The notes: generated by a model not told the origin, from the letters alone. DNA of 32,115 nt from Gammaproteobacteria bacterium (GCA_016191235.1 JACPOZ010000034.1:1-32115); one strand, 5' to 3'; shown: positions 1-8,231, numbered from the stretch's first letter. Numbers and translations: made by a program.

Positions 1-64
1 GCTCGCAGATCAGCGTGTCTTTTTCGGCAACAGTGAGGTGGTCAAGTGTGGGTAAATCATTCAT
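1..64 (-). CDS. IS66-family transposase, N-terminal fragment cut by the window edge
   Basis: An ATG at 64-62 opens a reading frame that runs off the left edge after 21 codons. The peptide starts MNDLPTLDHLTVAEKDTLIC, which resembles the conserved start of IS66-family TnpC transposases (M-N-x-L-P-x-L-x-H-L-T-x-x-x-K-D-x-L-I). A terminal repeat of the element lies 58 bases upstream of the start (122-141), as expected for a single-gene IS66-type element without tnpA/tnpB. The matching C-terminus of such a transposase appears at the other end of the window. The identification rests on 21 residues and on the terminal repeat, so the family is likely and the subgroup uncertain. Confidence 0.6.
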   Translation of the reverse strand, partial: MNDLPTLDHLTVAEKDTLICE

Positions 65-140
65 CGCCGAATTATCGCTTATGCCAACTATTTTTCAAAC
101 CAGAAATTGCATCGCTATTTTGGGGTACCTGAGTAGTTAC
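1..140 (-). mobile_element. IS66-like element, 5' end (partial)
   Basis: The transposase start and a terminal sequence reading GTAACTACTCAGGTACCCC on the minus strand mark the 5' end of an insertion sequence that continues beyond the left edge. IS66-family termini typically begin with GTAA, which fits. The exact inverted counterpart is at 31977-31996, beside the 3' end of an IS66-type transposase in the same orientation. If the boundary is base 140, the 8-bp target duplication would start at 141 (gggagaat); the other flank is not in the window. Confidence 0.6.
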
Positions 141-141
141 G
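122..141. repeat. IS66-like terminal inverted repeat, left copy
   Basis: The 20 bases GGGGTACCTGAGTAGTTACG are repeated without mismatch, in inverted orientation, at 31977-31996. Each copy lies at the inner border of an IS66-type transposase fragment: upstream of the start codon here and 9 bases after the stop codon at the other end. The pair is best read as the two termini of one IS type present at both ends of the window. Confidence 0.7.
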
Positions 142-159
142 GGAGAATCAACATATCCC

Positions 160-222
160 CTCACCCCAACCCTCTCCCGCCCTGCGGGGAGAGCGTAGCG
201 AGGGGGGCGAAGCCGGGTGAAT
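160..222. repeat. Dispersed REP-like intergenic repeat with a hairpin
   Basis: A C-rich stretch followed by ctctcccgc (172-180) and gcggggagag (184-193) forms a short GC-rich hairpin. It continues into GAGCGTAGCGAGGGG and a G-rich tail. Sequences of this form are common dispersed extragenic repeats in proteobacterial genomes. It lies between the IS66 end and the phosphoketolase stop codon, so it could help end that transcript, but there is no T-tract. A 20-base segment (186-205) recurs with one mismatch inside the ISAs1 transposase remnant near 31,200. Confidence 0.5.
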
Positions 223-271
223 GCACCTTTGAAATAGAAATGGAATTAGGCGCGAAGTCAAACCACCTCAT

Positions 272-2653
272 CTAACAAGACCACTTCCAATCCAGGATCT
301 CCGGCATATCTTGCCCATAGGTAGTAATGTACTGTTTGTGTTCGATCAGCTTGTCACGGGTGAGCTGCTTCAGATGGGCTGCGGTATAGCCGAGCGTGGG
401 CACGCGGTCTATCACGTCGGCGACCAGATGGAAGCGGTCCAGGTCGTTGCGTACTGCCATATCGAAAGGCGTGGTCGTGGTGCCCTCCTCCTTGTATCCC
501 CGCACATGGAGGTTATTGTGATTGGTGCGGCGGTAGGTCAAGCGGTGAATCAACCAGGGATAGCCGTGATAGGCGAAGATGATGGGCTTGTCTGTGGTAA
601 ACAGGGTGTCGAAGTCCTTGTTCGACAGGCCATGCGGATGTTCCTCCTGCGGCTGTAGTGTCATCAGGTCCACCACGTTGATAACGCGAACTTTAAGTAG
701 CGGCAGATGCGCGCGCAACAAATCCACCGCCGCCAGCGTCTCAAGCGTTGGCACATCGCCTGCACAGGCCATCACCACATCAGGCTCGCCATCCTGGTCG
801 CTGCTTGCCCACTCCCACATGCCAATGCCTGCGGTACAATGCTTGATCGCGCCGTCCATATCCAGCCATTGAGGTTGCTCGCTTTTGCCTGCCACAATCA
901 CATTGATCAGATTGCGGCTGCGCAACACTTTGTCAGTGACATAAAGCAGCGTATTGGCGTCGGGCGGCAGATAAACACGGATCACATCGGCTTTCTTGTT
1001 TACCACGTGGTCTATAAAGCCCGGATCTTGATGAGAGAAGCCGTTGTGATCCTGGCGCCAGACGTGAGAGGTCAGCAGGTAGTTGAGCGAGGCAATCGGG
1101 CGCCGCCAGGGGATTTCTTTACTGGTGACCTTGAGCCACTTGGCGTGTTGATTGAACATTGAATCGATGATGTGTATGAACGCCTCGTAACAGGAAAACA
1201 GCCCGTGACGCCCGGTAAGCAAGTAGCCCTCCAGCCAACCCTGGCATGTGTGCTCGCTCAGGATTTCCATCACTCGCCCATCAGGAGAAAGGTGCTCGTC
1301 CTCAGGAAGGATCTCGGCCATCCAGGCGCGGTCTGTCACCTCGAACAGGGCATCAAGGCGATTCGATGCCGTCTCGTCCGGACCCATCACACGGAAATTG
1401 CGGTTCTCGCTGTTGAGCTTCATCACATCGCGCAAGAATCGTCCCATGACCCGCGTGGTTTCCGCCAAGGCTTGGCCGGGCTTGGGTACATCTACCGCGT
1501 ACTCGCGAAAATCCGGCAAGCTCAAATCCTTGAGCAGGATACCACCATTGGCGTGAGGATTTGCCCCCATACGCCGCATGCCCGCGGGCGCAAGCTCGGC
1601 CAGCTCGGCCTTGAGTGTTCCATGCTCGTCGAATAGCTCCTCCGGCTTGTAGCTCTTCATCCATGCATCGAGCAGCGCGATGTGCTCAGGCTTGCTTGCC
1701 ATATCCGCGAGGGGCACCTGATGGGAGCGCCAAAAACCTTCCATCTTCAAACCATCAACCTGTTTCGGCCCCGTCCATCCCTTGGGTGAACGCAAAATAA
1801 TCATCGGCCAACGCGGACGTGTCGCATGGCCCGTGACGCGTGCTTGATGCTGGATCGCCTTGATCTCCGCAATGGCGTTATCCAGCGTGGCCGCCATCAA
1901 CGGGTGCATGATTTCCGGATCAGAGCCCTCGACGAAATGAGGTTTATAGCCATAGCCAATGAACAGGCTCTCCAGTTCCTCATGAGAGAGGCGCGCCAAC
2001 ACGGTGGGATTGGCGATCTTGTAACCGTTCAGGTGCAGGATGGGCAGCACCGCTCCATCGTGGATCGGATTGAGAAACTTGTTCGAATGCCACGCTGTCG
2101 CCAAAGGCCCCGTTTCCGCCTCACCGTCACCTACCACACACGCAACGACAAGGTCAGGATTATCGAAGGCTGCACCATAGGCGTGCGACAAGGCGTATCC
2201 CAGCTCACCCCCCTCATGGATCGAACCCGGCGTCTCAGGGGCAACATGGCTGGGAATGCCGCCCGGGAATGAAAACTGCTTAAACAGTTTTTTCATCCCC
2301 TCTGCATTTTGGGGAATATTGGGGTATACCTCACTATAGGTACCCTCCAGATAGGTATTCGCCACCAGCCCCGGGCCGCCGTGGCCGGGTCCGGCGATAT
2401 AGATGACGTTGAGGTCATAGGCCTTGATCACACGGTTCATATGAACGTAGATGAAATTAAGACCCGGCGTCGTGCCCCAATGACCGAGCAGTCTTGGCTT
2501 GATGTGCTCCAGCTTCAAAGGTTCTTGCAACAGCGGGTTGTCGAGCAAATAGATCTGCCCCACTGAAAGATAGTTGGCTGCGCGCCAATAGGCGTGCATC
2601 TTGCGTAATTCATCAGGCAAAAGGGGTTTTTGCTGCAACGCGGGTACCATCAT
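272..2653 (-). CDS. xfp: Phosphoketolase (xylulose 5-phosphate/fructose 6-phosphate)
   Basis: A thiamine-diphosphate enzyme that splits xylulose 5-phosphate (and often fructose 6-phosphate) with phosphate into acetyl phosphate plus glyceraldehyde 3-phosphate (or erythrose 4-phosphate). The 793 residues match the family's usual length. Visible signatures are [11 protein letters not shown] at about 57-66, GPGHGGPG at 88-95 and the cofactor motif GDGEAETG at 175-182. The start is one of two adjacent ATGs, 2653 or 2650, preceded by GGAGAGAATA. It is the last gene of a minus-strand run with the PfpI and helix-hairpin-helix genes, 73 bases after the latter. Acetate kinase, a frequent partner in other genomes, is not next to it: an IS66-like element begins about 130 bases downstream. 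The reading frame looks intact. Confidence 0.95.
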   Translation of the reverse strand: MMVPALQQKPLLPDELRKMHAYWRAANYLSVGQIYLLDNPLLQEPLKLEHIKPRLLGHWGTTPGLNFIYVHMNRVIKAYDLNVIYIAGPGHGGPGLVANTYLEGTYSEVYPNIPQNAEGMKKLFKQFSFPGGIPSHVAPETPGSIHEGGELGYALSHAYGAAFDNPDLVVACVVGDGEAETGPLATAWHSNKFLNPIHDGAVLPILHLNGYKIANPTVLARLSHEELESLFIGYGYKPHFVEGSDPEIMHPLMAATLDNAIAEIKAIQHQARVTGHATRPRWPMIILRSPKGWTGPKQVDGLKMEGFWRSHQVPLADMASKPEHIALLDAWMKSYKPEELFDEHGTLKAELAELAPAGMRRMGANPHANGGILLKDLSLPDFREYAVDVPKPGQALAETTRVMGRFLRDVMKLNSENRNFRVMGPDETASNRLDALFEVTDRAWMAEILPEDEHLSPDGRVMEILSEHTCQGWLEGYLLTGRHGLFSCYEAFIHIIDSMFNQHAKWLKVTSKEIPWRRPIASLNYLLTSHVWRQDHNGFSHQDPGFIDHVVNKKADVIRVYLPPDANTLLYVTDKVLRSRNLINVIVAGKSEQPQWLDMDGAIKHCTAGIGMWEWASSDQDGEPDVVMACAGDVPTLETLAAVDLLRAHLPLLKVRVINVVDLMTLQPQEEHPHGLSNKDFDTLFTTDKPIIFAYHGYPWLIHRLTYRRTNHNNLHVRGYKEEGTTTTPFDMAVRNDLDRFHLVADVIDRVPTLGYTAAHLKQLTRDKLIEHKQYITTYGQDMPEILDWKWSC

Positions 2654-2710
2654 TATTCTCTCCGTTTACATTTATGAGTAATATACTGGCCGTTGACCCA
2701 ATCCCGCCTC

Positions 2711-2716
2711 ATTATA
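2711..2716 (-). promoter_or_regulatory. Possible -10 box for the phosphoketolase gene
   Basis: The minus strand reads TATAAT here, just after the stop codon of the upstream helix-hairpin-helix gene and 58 bases before the phosphoketolase start. I see no good -35 hexamer at the right distance, so this is only a candidate for an internal promoter that would express xfp separately from the two upstream genes. Confidence 0.25.
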
Positions 2717-2726
2717 TTGCCACAGA

Positions 2727-3482
2727 CTAACGCAATATTTGACCCTTCATGCTTGCGGATTTCTTCTTGCGCAGCCTCTTTCCCAGCCTGACAAGGGCCG
2801 CCTCAAAGTCCGCAAAATATTTTTCCTTCATTCCCTCGCTACACCATTTTTTGATCAGGGCCTTCAGAATCTTTTCTCTGTCATTGAGGGTTTCGGGAAT
2901 AAAACCACTATTCCGCGCCGCCAGGATAACAAGTTCGGAAGGAAGCGATTGCGCCTTGGGCCATATCCCCCTCATCTCCCGGAGAAAGATGTTGACCGTC
3001 ACATCACCGATACCTTTACCTAACGCCTTGAGTCTTTCTTCAACATCTTTTGGATCGGCGGCCTTTGCATGCAAGCGGCTCAGGTCTCCCTCATAGTTAT
3101 CCAGCAAAGCCTTGTTTATATCCAGAAGCTTGGTGGCTGTCTTGAAGTCATATCGTGCATATCCGCCGGCATCAAGAATCACCACGAGACCATCCCATCC
3201 GGTGTCGAGAATACGCTGCGGGGAAAGCACCTCCTGGCGCTCAAACTCCCGGTAGGTATTTATGACGATGGTCTCGGATATCCGGGTGCCGAACAGAACG
3301 GATGCGAGAAACCATTTAAATATCTCTTTCGGCTCACCAGAGGAAAGATTAATACCCAAAATCTCCGAGTATCGACCGCCAAGATTCTTGACGAGACTTT
3401 TAGCATTCCCCCTGCATATGTCTGCCACCATAGACTCTTGCTTTATGGACATGTCAGCGTGTTCTCTCAACCACCAAGGCAA
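2727..3482 (-). CDS. Helix-hairpin-helix, endonuclease III-like protein of unknown function
   Basis: A 251-residue soluble protein. Residues about 150-173 (LKALGKGIGDVTVNIFLREM) resemble the DNA-binding helix-hairpin-helix of HhH-GPD DNA glycosylases, and the helical N-terminal half fits that fold. The aspartate normally found after the hairpin in endonuclease III (VDTH) is not evident; the sequence there is IWPKAQSLP, so glycosylase activity is not supported. The start shown is TTG at 3482, two bases after the PfpI stop codon and preceded by AGGGAG, which favours it; an ATG at 3452 (MSIKQESM) is the alternative. Translation is probably coupled to the PfpI gene. A role in nucleic-acid binding or repair is inferred only from the fold. 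Confidence 0.7.
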   Translation of the reverse strand: MPWWLREHADMSIKQESMVADICRGNAKSLVKNLGGRYSEILGINLSSGEPKEIFKWFLASVLFGTRISETIVINTYREFERQEVLSPQRILDTGWDGLVVILDAGGYARYDFKTATKLLDINKALLDNYEGDLSRLHAKAADPKDVEERLKALGKGIGDVTVNIFLREMRGIWPKAQSLPSELVILAARNSGFIPETLNDREKILKALIKKWCSEGMKEKYFADFEAALVRLGKRLRKKKSASMKGQILR

Positions 3483-3484
3483 CG

Positions 3485-3991
3485 CTATCTCCCTTTTACC
3501 AGCTTCATCATCTCCCTCAAAAAGGCGGGCAAATCTCCCGGCTGCCGTGAAGTCACAAGGTTACTATCCACCACCACTTCACTATCCTCATAAATGGCGC
3601 CCGCCTCTTTCAATTCCTGTACCACCGATTTGTAACAGGTGGTGCGCCGCCCATTAAGCAGACCCGCAGAGATCAATATCTGCGGGCCATGACAAATGGC
3701 GGCAACCGGCTTGTTCTTATCGAAGAAATGCCTGGCTATTTCGATAGCTGCGGTCTCCTTGCGAATCGCCTCTGGCGCCTTGCCACCGGGAAGGACAAGT
3801 ACGCCATACTCATCTGGCTGCACCGCCGCGAGGGTCTTATCCACCTCGATCTCGTATCCATGCTTGCCCTTGATTCTACCCTTCCTGGCAGATGCCACAT
3901 CCACCTCAATCCCTTCCTCTTTTAACCTGTAAAACGGCACGAGCAACTCGGAATCTTCGAAATTATCTGCGCTTATGATCAATGCTTTCAT
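3485..3991 (-). CDS. PfpI/DJ-1 superfamily protein (deglycase or protease-like)
   Basis: A member of the DJ-1/PfpI superfamily, whose proteins act in the cytoplasm as stress proteins, and in the PfpI branch as glyoxalase/deglycase or peptidase-like enzymes. The nucleophile elbow AAICHGPQ places the reactive cysteine at residue 100, followed by the histidine of the PfpI branch. The acidic partner lies in DNFEDSEL (residues 9-16). The start chosen is ATG 3991, preceded five bases earlier by AAGGGAG; an in-frame ATG at 4006 lies upstream of that ribosome site. Length (168 residues) is normal. It heads the run with the helix-hairpin-helix and phosphoketolase genes. The YajL-type gene at 30195 is a distant second member of the superfamily. 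Confidence 0.88.
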   Translation of the reverse strand: MKALIISADNFEDSELLVPFYRLKEEGIEVDVASARKGRIKGKHGYEIEVDKTLAAVQPDEYGVLVLPGGKAPEAIRKETAAIEIARHFFDKNKPVAAICHGPQILISAGLLNGRRTTCYKSVVQELKEAGAIYEDSEVVVDSNLVTSRQPGDLPAFLREMMKLVKGR

Positions 3992-4124
3992 GATGACTCC
4001 CTTCATCCGTTACTGTCTTCTACTCCGGAACACAAAACCCAGTTGCTCTCCTGCTTGCGTGAGAGGGCCGGGGCAAGAGAAAAAGCACAACATTGTGTGT
4101 CTCGTTAATAGTAGCCTGACTGAT

Positions 4125-4949
4125 TCATGATACTTCTGTTTTTCGGTAAATACCCCTTTTCTCGGGCCAGGCCACAAATCCGCCTGTCCCCTGCGGCAAG
4201 GATTCATGACTGCCGACCACAAGTACACCGCCCGGATGCAGTCTTTCCCGTAGCTTTTGCAGCACCTCACGCTGCAAGGCCTCATCGAAATAGGTAAATG
4301 CGATATTGCGGCACAAGACAAGATGAAACAGGCCATCAGGCATGGCCGATCGCAGGTCTTGCCGCAGAAAGAAAACCCCTTCCCGGTATTTCGGATGCAC
4401 GCAATAGGCATCTCCTGAGCGGACGAAGCCCTGCGCCAGCAAGTCATGTAGAAGTTCCGACAGACTGCTTGGACGGTAACATCCCAAATGGGCACGCCCT
4501 AGCATATCGTCATCCACATCCGTGGCCACGATCTGCATACTCAGCGTTGGAAAGCGGGGCATCAAGCGCAGCCTCCACAGCAACGCCAGCGTATAGGCCT
4601 CCTCCCCGGAGGCGCAGCCGACGCTCCAGCAGCGTAGCTCCTGTTCACCCCTGGTGATCGCTGTCCCGGCTATTTCAGGCAGAACTGTTTGTTCGAGGGA
4701 CTCAAAAACACCTTTGTCGCGATAAAAGCGGGAAATGGTAATATGGCACATCCCATCCAACACATCCCACTCATCCCGATGGATTTCGAGATAGGCACGA
4801 TACGCCAAACTATCTGCCAGGCCCAATTCTTTCGCGCGGCGCCGTATTCTTTTGCAGACCTGCGCACGAACCTTGCGAAAACCCAGCCATCGCAGGCGCA
4901 GCCTGGGCAAGGTCTGCTGCAAAAACTGAACGCACTCTGTATCCTTCAT
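4125..4949 (-). CDS. CheR-type protein-glutamate methyltransferase
   Basis: A 274-residue protein with the CheR layout: a helical N-terminal domain ending in TISRFYRDKGVF (71-82) and a SAM-binding Rossmann domain with SVGCASGEEAYTLA (109-122). The later motif CRNIAFTYF corresponds to the family's CRNVLIYF. CheR methylates glutamates on chemoreceptors, and related proteins methylate other signalling partners. No receptor, CheB or histidine kinase gene is nearby, so it is a stand-alone CheR with an unknown partner. ATG 4949 has a modest ribosome site (CAGG). A perfect 10-bp hairpin lies about 52 bases upstream in the leader. Confidence 0.9.
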   Translation of the reverse strand: MKDTECVQFLQQTLPRLRLRWLGFRKVRAQVCKRIRRRAKELGLADSLAYRAYLEIHRDEWDVLDGMCHITISRFYRDKGVFESLEQTVLPEIAGTAITRGEQELRCWSVGCASGEEAYTLALLWRLRLMPRFPTLSMQIVATDVDDDMLGRAHLGCYRPSSLSELLHDLLAQGFVRSGDAYCVHPKYREGVFFLRQDLRSAMPDGLFHLVLCRNIAFTYFDEALQREVLQKLRERLHPGGVLVVGSHESLPQGTGGFVAWPEKRGIYRKTEVS

Positions 4950-5000
4950 CTTAGAACCTGTTCATAGCGCTTCACCGGATAGACGGATCTATGGTAAAAG

Positions 5001-5025
5001 AAACCTCTGAAAAAATCAGAGGTTT
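5001..5025. promoter_or_regulatory. Perfect 10-bp hairpin between divergent cheR and amidotransferase genes
   Basis: AAACCTCTGA (5001-5010) and TCAGAGGTTT (5016-5025) are perfect inverted repeats around a five-base A loop. Read on the minus strand, the stem is followed by CTTTTACC, so it resembles a weak intrinsic terminator in the leader of cheR rather than one ending a gene. On the plus strand there is no T-tract. A similar GGGGAACCTCTGA core sits in the leader of the glucosaminidase gene near 24,526. Confidence 0.45.
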
Positions 5026-5189
5026 CCCCAGCGCATAAACGTGCCGACCAAAAATCAAATATGCACATGCTTGATTCTTGTGAGCATTATCGTAACTGCG
5101 CTTTGATCATGCGTTCTGAAAATACCTTATCGAGGCAGTTTTTCAGATATTACCAAAACATCCAAACACACAAATCAAGGGCGCACAAC

Positions 5190-5903
5190 ATGAAACCACT
5201 TTATATTTTCCGCCACCTTGAGCACGAAGGCCCTGGCTATCTCACCGAGGTATTGGACAAGTACACCATCCCTTACCAGCTCATCCGCATCGACCAGGGC
5301 GATGCCGTCCCCGACAATCTCGACGGCACCAGCGGCCTGGTATTCATGGGTGGCAATATGAGCGTTAATGATCCGCTGCGGTGGATCGATGAAGAGCTAG
5401 GCTTGATCCGCCGCGCCGCCGAGATAGACATGCCGGTGCTTGGCCATTGCCTGGGGGGGCAGCTCATCTGCAAGGCGCTGGGTGGCGAGGTAACGGCGAA
5501 TCCCGTGAAAGAAATCGGCTGGCACGCGGCGCAGAGGGTAGATAACACCGTGGCGCACGACTGGCTGGGTGATTTACCCCAAGAGATGGAAATGTTCCAC
5601 TGGCACGGCGAAACCTTCACTATTCCTGATGGGGCGACGCGCATCCTGCAAAGCCGGTTTTGCACTAACCAGGCTTTCGTCGTTGGCAACATCCTCGGCC
5701 TGCAATGCCATGTAGAAATGACGCCAGAGATGGTGCGTGAATGGGCGCGCTGCTCCCCGGATGAACTTGCCGCCCCTTCCGAGAGCGTGCAAAGCGCGGC
5801 GCAGATGACGAAGAACCTGGAGGCCCGTGCCAGCGATCTAAACGAGGTTGCGGACACGCTCTATGACCAGTGGTTACAGCCTTTTCTGCAGTCTGGTGTA
5901 TAA
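5190..5903 (+). CDS. Class I glutamine amidotransferase (GMP-synthase-like GATase domain)
   Basis: A stand-alone class I glutamine amidotransferase of 237 residues, which hydrolyses glutamine to release ammonia for an unknown acceptor. The triad is visible: nucleophile C87 in GHCLGGQ, and H174 and E176 in LQCHVEMT. An oxyanion-strand motif FMGGNMSVND sits at 52-61. The start is ATG 5190, preceded by AAGGGCG; an open frame extends upstream to 5061 but has no ribosome site and does not look like protein. No synthetase domain is attached, as in the YfeJ-like stand-alone members. The next gene starts 28 bases downstream and may be co-transcribed. Confidence 0.9.
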   Translation: MKPLYIFRHLEHEGPGYLTEVLDKYTIPYQLIRIDQGDAVPDNLDGTSGLVFMGGNMSVNDPLRWIDEELGLIRRAAEIDMPVLGHCLGGQLICKALGGEVTANPVKEIGWHAAQRVDNTVAHDWLGDLPQEMEMFHWHGETFTIPDGATRILQSRFCTNQAFVVGNILGLQCHVEMTPEMVREWARCSPDELAAPSESVQSAAQMTKNLEARASDLNEVADTLYDQWLQPFLQSGV

Positions 5904-5931
5904 TTCATACGATTTATGAAGGTTGATCGCC

Positions 5932-6690
5932 ATGAACAGTTACACCAAGTTTTCTTACCCCCAATTCGATGATTTGCCCTCTAGTTTAAAGGTATTGTAT
6001 ACCTGCATACTGATTATTCTCGGCATCGGCTATATATTTGCGATGATTCAAATCTACGAGGTTCATGCCGGGCGAGACGGCAAACCTGGCATCTCGGTCA
6101 AGGATATCGTAATCGCCTATAGAGGCGACAAATCAGCCAGCCGGATCGAGGGTGCGCTTAATGGGCCGATGTCCGGTATGCTGCCCGCAGAGGAGAAGGC
6201 GACAATCATCGCGTGGGTCCATGATGGAGAAAAGGAAGATGTCTTCCATAAGCAGGTTGAGCCCATTTTGAAGACGCGCTGTCAGGCGTGCCACAGTGGC
6301 TCCAATCCCCACATCCCCACGTTAATGAGTTTCGATGACGTGAAAACCGTGGCGCAGGTCGACACAGGGGTGAGTATTGGCACGTTAGTGCGGGTATCCC
6401 ATATTCACCTCTTCGGATTAACCTTCATCTTTGGTTTTCTCGGCCTGATTTTTAGTCACAGCTATATGCGTCGGCCCCATATGAAGTCAGTGATTATCGT
6501 ATTGCCTTTCTTGGCGATCCTGATGGATATTACATCCTGGTGGCTGACCAAGGTGTCTGAACCCTTCGGATATGTCGTTATCGCCAGCGGCGCGCTAATG
6601 GCGTTTTCATTCACGGTTCAGTGGGTTGTGTCGTTCTACCAGATGTGGTTCTTCAAATGCCCTAGCGGGGAAGTGTGTCTTCCCAAGTAA
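5932..6690 (+). CDS. Membrane protein with one c-type haem motif
   Basis: A 252-residue membrane protein. There is one membrane segment at about 20-42, then a soluble stretch containing CQACH at residues 117-121, a c-type haem attachment motif in the context VEPILKTRCQACHSG. Three further membrane segments follow, at about 140-165, 172-192 and 196-225. The VEPIL...C-x-x-C-H context is typical of small electron-transfer haem domains, which would place this loop in the periplasm. I do not recognise a named family. ATG 5932 is preferred; TTG at 5923 is an upstream in-frame alternative. Plausible roles are electron transfer or redox sensing at the membrane, both inferred. Confidence 0.8.
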   Translation: MNSYTKFSYPQFDDLPSSLKVLYTCILIILGIGYIFAMIQIYEVHAGRDGKPGISVKDIVIAYRGDKSASRIEGALNGPMSGMLPAEEKATIIAWVHDGEKEDVFHKQVEPILKTRCQACHSGSNPHIPTLMSFDDVKTVAQVDTGVSIGTLVRVSHIHLFGLTFIFGFLGLIFSHSYMRRPHMKSVIIVLPFLAILMDITSWWLTKVSEPFGYVVIASGALMAFSFTVQWVVSFYQMWFFKCPSGEVCLPK

Positions 6691-6716
6691 TGTCAGCAAG
6701 AACGAACGTGATGCAG

Positions 6717-6747
6717 CAAGGCTGAATCTCAGTGAGACTCAGCCTTG
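6717..6747. terminator. Bidirectional hairpin between convergent genes
   Basis: CAAGGCTGA (6717-6725) pairs with TCAGCCTTG (6739-6747). The stem continues, after an A-C mismatch, with TCTCA against TGAGA. It lies just after the stop of the haem membrane protein (+) and overlaps the stop of the YqhA-like gene (-), the position expected of a shared terminator. Neither side has a clear T-tract, so termination is inferred from position and stem strength. Confidence 0.5.
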
Positions 6748-7286
6748 TCATGGGCCGGTGGATGCTCCCCTGCATGGGACAGATAAAGCGCCACCCCGAG
6801 CAGAGCAATACCCGCCGCCAGATAGAGCAAGTCCATCGGGGTTTCAAACTTCATGCGGATCGCGTGCTCAAAGTATTTTACGATCAGGATCATCAAAATC
6901 ACCTTGGCAAGCCGCGATTTCAAGTCATCAAGATTGCGGATCAGCAGCACATTCGATTTCGTCTCAGCGCTTTCCGCTTTGTCGATGGTGCTGATAAACA
7001 ATTCATACAACCCCAGAGAGAAGATGAGCAACACAGTAGCCAACAGATAGCCATCGACGATCTCCACGACGTGGGCAATGGTGCTGCTACGCAGGGCGTT
7101 ACGCGCCTCTCCCGCCAGACTGGGGGAGAGATATTCACCAAGGTGGATAATCATGAAATAGGCATCGACCGTGGCGATATAAAACATCGCCAGGCTCGCT
7201 ACCAGGCTCGTGACCACCGCAGACAGCACAATCAGGCGGCTATCCCACAGCAGCCCTTCAAAAACGCTTTCCAGTTTCTTTTTCAC
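6729..7286 (-). CDS. UPF0114 (YqhA family) membrane protein
   Basis: A 185-residue inner-membrane protein beginning MKKKLESVFEGLLWDSRLIV, which matches the start of the YqhA/UPF0114 family. Membrane segments are visible at about 17-40, 65-90, 130-150 and 150-170. The family has no settled biochemical role that I can name. The start is a GTG at 7286, 18 bases after the stop of the LysM lipoprotein gene; the ribosome site is weak, so translational coupling is possible. The tail is histidine-rich. Confidence 0.85.
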   Translation of the reverse strand: MKKKLESVFEGLLWDSRLIVLSAVVTSLVASLAMFYIATVDAYFMIIHLGEYLSPSLAGEARNALRSSTIAHVVEIVDGYLLATVLLIFSLGLYELFISTIDKAESAETKSNVLLIRNLDDLKSRLAKVILMILIVKYFEHAIRMKFETPMDLLYLAAGIALLGVALYLSHAGEHPPAHDKAESH

Positions 7287-7304
7287 TATGGCGGTTGGCT
7301 GCTG

Positions 7305-8231
7305 CTATTCCCGATGGATGATAAACACCTGGCCAGGACGGATCACATTGGTATTTTTGATCTTCTTCCTGTTTGCGTTATAGATCAACGGCCATTGACG
7401 GGGATTGCCATACACATCCGCACGGCCCGAGATTTTCCACAAACTATCGCCCCCCTTTACCACGTAACTGGATAACACGGGGTGTTTCGGCGGTGACAAC
7501 GTCAGTGGCGATGCCTGCGGCGGGACGGATTCCGGCGGCATGGGCCGGGCCGCACGCAGCTCTTCCAGCAGATTCCTGCTCAATTCATAGGCCTTTTTGC
7601 CTTCCCTGTTACGGTATGCCGCTTCTGCGGAGTCCAGGGCCGCGCGCTGCCTGGCGGAAATAGCCTGAACAGTCTTTGCCTCATCAAGCATTGATTTGGC
7701 CTTGGCCAGATAGGCGTTATTGATGTCCTGTTTCGCCCGCTGCACAGCCTCACCGGCAAGCCTGACGGCATTCTTGTCGTCGTCTACCTTGGCGGCAGCC
7801 TCCGCCTGCTCCAGCAACGCTTGCGCCTCGGGGGACAGCGCATCAATCGCTGCGGCATCGCCGAGCACCACCTTGGCAGCGCTGATAGCCGACGCCATGG
7901 TGCGCGCCTTGGTCGCCTCCTCCTTGGCAGCCAGGGCGGTTCTCTGCGCCTGCGTGAACGCACCGGCCCCCAGCTTATCCTCTGCCTGTGAGAGCAGGTT
8001 TTCCGCACCTTCCAGGGCGTCCGGCGCATGCCGGGTGGCCTCGGCCTGACGCGCTGCATCGAGCGCCTGGCGGGCATCGCTCATTTCCTGGGTCGGCGGC
8101 GCGGTGGCGCAACCACCGCTGATGGCCAGCCCGCCTGCCAGAAATACCCAGGCCAGCCGTTTGAGCGCACATGCAGAGAACAGTCCGCGCCGCGCACCCC
8201 GGCCATGAAGCTTTTTGTAACTCAGAATCAT
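7305..8231 (-). CDS. LysM-domain lipoprotein with DUF4398-like helical repeats
   Basis: A 308-residue envelope protein. A basic N-terminus and hydrophobic stretch end in a lipobox-like ISGGC with the lipid-anchored cysteine at residue 41. Residues 45-230 are alanine-rich amphipathic helices (ARQALDAARQAEA and similar), as in DUF4398 and coiled-coil envelope lipoproteins. A proline-rich linker (230-252) leads to a C-terminal LysM domain (255-305, YVVKGGDSLWKIS... to ...RPGQVFII), which binds peptidoglycan. The predicted product is an outer-membrane lipoprotein reaching the cell wall. It is upstream of, and probably co-transcribed with, the YqhA-like gene. Several ATGs are possible near the N-terminus; 8231 gives a usable signal peptide. 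Confidence 0.85.
   Translation of the reverse strand: MILSYKKLHGRGARRGLFSACALKRLAWVFLAGGLAISGGCATAPPTQEMSDARQALDAARQAEATRHAPDALEGAENLLSQAEDKLGAGAFTQAQRTALAAKEEATKARTMASAISAAKVVLGDAAAIDALSPEAQALLEQAEAAAKVDDDKNAVRLAGEAVQRAKQDINNAYLAKAKSMLDEAKTVQAISARQRAALDSAEAAYRNREGKKAYELSRNLLEELRAARPMPPESVPPQASPLTLSPPKHPVLSSYVVKGGDSLWKISGRADVYGNPRQWPLIYNANRKKIKNTNVIRPGQVFIIHRE

Noticed and set aside
15-275. An 86-codon frame at the left edge on the plus strand
   Set aside because: It runs through the IS66 terminus and the dispersed repeat; the real coding signal there is the minus-strand transposase start.
4010-4495. A 161-codon minus-strand frame
   Set aside because: Mostly a different frame of the CheR gene; no protein-like motifs.
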